The notes under the pieces are model-generated. The model was not told the DNA's origin. It worked only from the letters and a program-made list of their open reading frames with translations, and did no database searches. Made by a program: the position numbers and the translations under genes. From Tamarix chinensis (lineage: Eukaryota > Streptophyta > Magnoliopsida > Caryophyllales > Tamaricaceae), in NCBI GenBank assembly GCA_030549775.1, contig CM060172.1:3946123-4010122 (forward strand): 64,000 bases of DNA. Direction: 5' to 3'. Shown here piece by piece: positions 59,850 to 64,000 of the stretch (positions are counted from its first letter, which is position 1; every line of letters starts with the position of its first letter).

Positions 59850-60894
59850 GTTTGAGTTTTTGATTAAACACACCATAACTTTTAAGTTCTTTAATATTTT
59901 TTATTCTCATTTTATTATTATTATTTTTCTTTGAGTAGTAATTGATTGTGTTACAAATTAAATTGATATTGCTAAATTTTGGATGATATTAATATTAGTA
60001 GCTTGTTCATGGTTGTAGGGGTAGCTTATTTGATATAGCTGTAGTGATAAAGTAGTTAATATAAGAGCTAAAACTAGGGTTAGTAGATCAAAGCTACATT
60101 TTGAATGGTGTTATATGCTCTTCTATTGTTCATTTTTGTAGGTTTAGTAATGAATTGATACTAGATATGGGTTTGATTGTTTTTGCAATTACATCCTTTA
60201 TAAAACAATTTCCTTATAAATTTGATGAAGTGATTACCCACCCTTATTGTAACAATTTCCAATTTTAGGAGTAATTAGTTCTATAGTGAAGGTGATTATT
60301 GGTTTCCTTGAATTCTTTTCAAAAGCTGTGGGGTTTCTCTATGAGTGCTTATATTAATGATATTATTGGCTTTTGGCTTTTGGTGGTGGTATGGGTGTTC
60401 TAGTTTCTTTCATCTATTATGTTTCCTTCCCATCTATAATATTTAGGACATTTAACCTAATGCATAAATGAATCCACACTGTAATTTTTAATTACTTGTA
60501 AAATGACATTGGGATGTTAGCATATTTACTAATATCACAACCATTTGTTAGTGGAACATAGTTAAGACTTATTTTATCTCTATTTATGCTTACTGTTTCG
60601 ATTGAATTAGAGTAAAATGTTGGTCATTTTGTTGCATATAGGCATATATCATGGGTTATTGATATATTATTAAGGGTCATATTTTTCTTATAGTAGCTAT
60701 GAGCTATTTTTTTTCATATACTTGCCTATACTACCTAACGTTACATAGCGTTAGAACATGTGTAGTAACCTATAATTTAGTATTGAATTTATATTTTTAT
60801 TTTTGTGGCAATTAATAACGAAAATGATTGAGTGCTACTAGCATACTAAATATGAGTTCGGTTTAATGTGCCAACATCGTATCTAGTGCAAGGT
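59850..60894. other. Interval without recognised gene
   Basis: T-rich and AT-rich, with scattered stops in every frame and no primer-binding site, polypurine tract or protein motif seen. Confidence 0.45.
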
Positions 60895-61283
60895 ACAAAA
60901 TTACTAACATAAAACTAGATAACAAGAGAATAAGAGAGATATTACATAATCATAGAGGAATTTGGAGATAAAATCCAAGTATAGGATAATAAAGCCTCTA
61001 TGCCCAACCTCAAAAGTATAATTATATATTTAGAGAAAGTGCATCTAATTCATTACAGTAGTCACCGGAGACCTACACATCAATAGTTGGGTTGACTAGT
61101 TGTCTAAATGAGCATCAACCATAAAGAAAAAATGATGGCATATGTTTACATATTGAGTAAGATAACAATACTTGCACAATATTTACAATAATAGATGAAT
61201 CTAAGGGAACATGATAAAGGTTTCTAATTAGATGACCATATATTTTCATTTAGTTAGTCACTTGAGTTTAGAGATCCTCACTT
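60895..61283 (-). repeat. Family-B-like LTR end fragment, minus strand
   Basis: The segment AATGAGCATCAACCATAAAG followed by a TACATATTGAGTAAGATAAC-like segment matches the AATGA(G/T)(C/T)A(A/G)CACC...GAGTAAGGTAAC region of the minus-strand LTRs at 38810 and 46815. It is interrupted at 61284 by the next LTR. Confidence 0.5.
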
Positions 61284-62167
61284 GTAGTACCCCAAAACCT
61301 TAACTCTGGCATTAATAATAAAATAGGGGTTAATAGGTGAGATCAATTAAATATAAAATTTTTAATAAAATATTGTTAATATAATTGAAGTAATTAAGAC
61401 AAAAAAGAGGAAAATAATATAGGAATTAGATTAGTAGAGATTAATGTAATTTGTTAACTAAAATGGAATTTTGAAAGATTTAACCAAAATTTCTAAATTA
61501 ATATAAAAAGGAAATTTAATTATTTATTTTTACTAATTGAAAACAATTAAAAAAAACCCAAGTACCCCCAACCACCTCATTTTTATTTTTCTTTTTTTTC
61601 CCTCTTTTCTTCCTTTTTCTTTTTCTTTTTCCTTTTCCTTCTTCCTTTTCTCCTTTTTTCTTCTTTTTCCTCTCCTCCTACCGGCTTGGGCCTCACCCTC
61701 ATGGCCCAACTCCTCCCCTCCCCTCCTCTCCTTCTTTTCCCCCGCACATCCTATCCCACTTTCTTCTTTTTTTCTTCTCTCCCCCTTACGCGGCATAGCA
61801 CCCACCCATCTTTCACCTTTTATCCTTGCCTTTTCCCCCCTTTCCCCTTCCACCCCTATCTCCTACCTCACCTCCCCAGTCATGGGTGCACATGGCTATT
61901 TCGTAGCCATCTCTCCCCTTTCTCCCTCACTTTCCCCTTGACCTAACCTACAGGGTATGTGGCTAGCACTGCCCTTCACTGGTCCTCTCCCTTTTGCAAC
62001 CCTGACACCCTCACCGACCCTCCATGTATCCTGCCAAATTTGCCCCTGCCCCCTGCAAACCTGTGCACCTATAGGCTTGTACCGGCCTATAACTATCAAC
62101 TGATGACCTCTTGCCCCTCCTACTACCTTTTCCTCATCCTCCTTTGTCTTCTTCTCCTCCCTATGCC

Positions 62168-62175
62168 TATAAATA
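62168..62175 (+). promoter_or_regulatory. TATA box of the right-end LTR
   Basis: TATAAATA in the context GCC-TATAAATA-CCC, the same as in the LARD LTR. Confidence 0.65.
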
Positions 62176-62824
62176 CCCTAACCCTCACCCTTCTTCCTCT
62201 CCTTTTTCTCTGCCTAGAAAATTCTTAAAATTACCACCTCTACACCATTAGAGGCCACCTTAGCTGCCATCGTGCAACCTCGCTATCCAAATCACTACTC
62301 AACCTCTTCACTACATTACCCTCCACTAAACCATACCACTCCCTACCCCTAACTCTCCCTACATAGCTTGCCCTACTTGTGCAAATTGGGTAGCTCAAGC
62401 TACCTTTTACACCCTCTCACCACTCCTTTCGCTACTTTACGCTGACTCCTTTACCACAACTACGACCCCCACTACCTCCCTCTCAACTCAACATACCTTC
62501 TTCTACCTCCCCATACCATTCCTTTCCCCTTTCTACCCCCTTCTTCCTCCTCCTTCCTTCTCCTCCACCTTTGGCCACCACAACCACCGCCACCTATGCT
62601 TCCACCTGTCACATCACCACCACCACTACAACCTTCCTGGTTGAAGAAACCTACTACCTCACAACCAACACCTTCCTTTCTCTCTTCCAACCCCAAAGTT
62701 TAAAATTTTCAAGTCACCACCACTCCCACTACTGCCGCTGCCACCCTAACTACCACCTCTGCTTATGGTTATACCCTAACCTTTGCTATCACTTAAGTAT
62801 AAATTATTTTGTATAATTTTTATT

Positions 62825-62898
62825 TTTAACCTTATTATTATCATCATTATCATCATCATCATTATTATACCATTATTATTATTATTATTATTATTATG

Positions 62899-62933
<35 letters not shown>

Positions 62934-63060
62934 TACTACTATTAATCTTATTATGGTTATTATTACCACTAATATTATTGTTGGTCTATTTAATAATACT
63001 AATCTTATTAATATTATTAAGACTATTATTATTAATATTATCATTACTATTATTAATTTC
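62825..63060 (+). repeat. (ATT)n/(ATC)n microsatellite tract
   Basis: Runs of ATT then ATC then ATT triplets. Isoleucine-rich frames are artefacts. Confidence 0.88.
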
Positions 63061-63131
63061 TTACTAAAAATTAATTAAGGGATAATGAAAGGAATAAGAG
63101 GGAAGTTAACACTAGTGTTCCACTCTTATAG

Positions 63132-63194
63132 GTGAACCAAACCTGTCCCCTAAGGATTTGTAGGAGTCATACTCCAAGCCCGGTGTTGATCTAG
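63132..63194 (+). other. Conserved 63-nt block with splice-like borders, right-end LTR
   Basis: CACTCTTATAG precedes and GTAAGGATG follows after CTAG. The core is GGAGTCATACTCC: the stem pair differs from the LARD copy but still pairs (GGAGT with ACTCC). Confidence 0.58.
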
Positions 63195-64000
63195 GTAAGG
63201 ATGTGGTTAAGGCCAAATTGTGTTCATATGTGTTGGTTGTATGCTAGTATCCTATGTAGTTATGGATTATATGCTTGTAACACAACTTGCTAAGCATGGT
63301 GCTAAGGTAAGTTGTACATGTGTTATAGCATGTGTAATATGTTGCTATGACTTGTATTTTGTGTTATGCCTTATGTATTGTTTCCCTAAACGACATACTT
63401 GCTAAGAGTCCTTAAGTAGAATGATGAGGTTGTGAGGAGATAAAAAAAGAAGTAAAGAAAGTGGGGTGGCTAGAGGGGAGTGAAAAAGAACTAAGTAACT
63501 TATGACTTATGGGTGGACAAATAAAAGGGTAATATAAATAAAATAGGAGGATGGAATAAATCATACATGTGAAGTGTAAGGCTTGAATGGGATGGTTATT
63601 CATTGCATGGGGGTAACTTTTAGATGGAAAAAGGTGACTTAAGGGTTAAGAAATGTGAGGGAAGAGTATTTTGGGTTATTAGAGTCCATGAGTGGGAAAT
63701 CGTACATGGGTTGGTATAAGTGTGCATGGGGAACTTAAATAGGGTCATGGAAAAAATCCTATGTGGGGGAAGCATGTGAAAGGGAGAGTTGATGGTAAAT
63801 GGTTGGAATGTGGGGGTTGAGATTGGAAGCGTATCACATGGAAGGGGAAAAGAGTCAAGTGGAAAGTGAAATGGTGTGTGGGTGATGAGGGGATAACATA
63901 AAAGAAAGGAAAAAGTACTAGTGTTTCGAGTGAATAACTAGAGTTTTCATGGTCACATGTAAAGGATGGGAAGTAAGGTTGTGATGTTGGGTGTGGTTTG

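Larger units (their letters stand above)
61284..64000 (+). repeat. Long LTR, solo-LTR subfamily, plus strand, cut by window end
   Basis: Starts TGTAGTACCCC. The first 200 bp align closely with the reverse complement of 38580-38786. Then come a C/T-rich U3, TATAAATA (62168-62175), C-rich leader, (ATT)n/(ATC)n tract (62825-63060), the conserved 63-nt block (63132-63194) and T/G-rich sequence running off the window. Its inserted position within a family-B fragment suggests it is younger than that fragment. Confidence 0.78.

Noticed and set aside
61537..61941. Phe/Pro/Ser-rich open frame
   Set aside because: C/T-rich LTR U3 composition. The equivalent region in other LTRs is not open in the same way.

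Overview
This window is plant nuclear DNA. The evidence is a plant-type MBD4-like DNA glycosylase gene with introns, a Cassandra TRIM element whose LTRs carry 5S rRNA sequence, and a dense carpet of Ty3/gypsy LTR retrotransposons primed by initiator tRNA-Met or tRNA-Asp. The species cannot be named from the sequence. The repeat load suggests a medium-to-large angiosperm genome or a gene-poor part of one.

Layout. 1-2400: AT-rich DNA with a decayed PIF/Harbinger DNA transposon (Myb-like ORF1 trace, then a transposase pseudogene). 2400-11300: the only convincing host gene, MBD4-like, in three coding exons (4103-6289, 10632-10828, 10929-11034; 829 codons plus stop). Its large first exon holds two internal repeat systems, and its 4.3-kb first intron holds two copies of a small CpG-bearing repeat. 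11300-14200: intergenic DNA with a complete 756-bp Cassandra element (13267-14022). 14205-26552: a very young non-autonomous LARD-type element with two almost identical 5.3-kb LTRs around only 1.66 kb of non-coding interior, flanked by the duplication TTAAG.

26558-28553: AT-rich DNA without recognisable genes. 28554-64000: a mosaic of related LTRs in both orientations. It includes a 4-kb solo LTR (34799-38786), a decayed chromovirus-like element on the minus strand with gag/RT/RNase H/integrase relics (41777-45885), an Athila/Tat-like non-autonomous element (47842-55071, duplication CCTAG) inserted in an older LTR, and truncated LTRs joined in opposite orientation. The window ends inside another LTR.

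The most interesting signal is not a gene. Six copies of the long LTRs, on both strands, share a 62-63-nt block flanked by a TATAG|GT acceptor-like and an AG|GTAAGG donor-like site. Five of the six keep a self-complementary core. Nearly all LTR copies also carry tandem copies of a second motif related to CCACCGGCTATAATAGTGG. Both look like functional parts of the LTRs (leader exon, RNA structure or regulatory array). The long open frames in the C-rich LTR promoter regions are compositional and are not annotated as genes.
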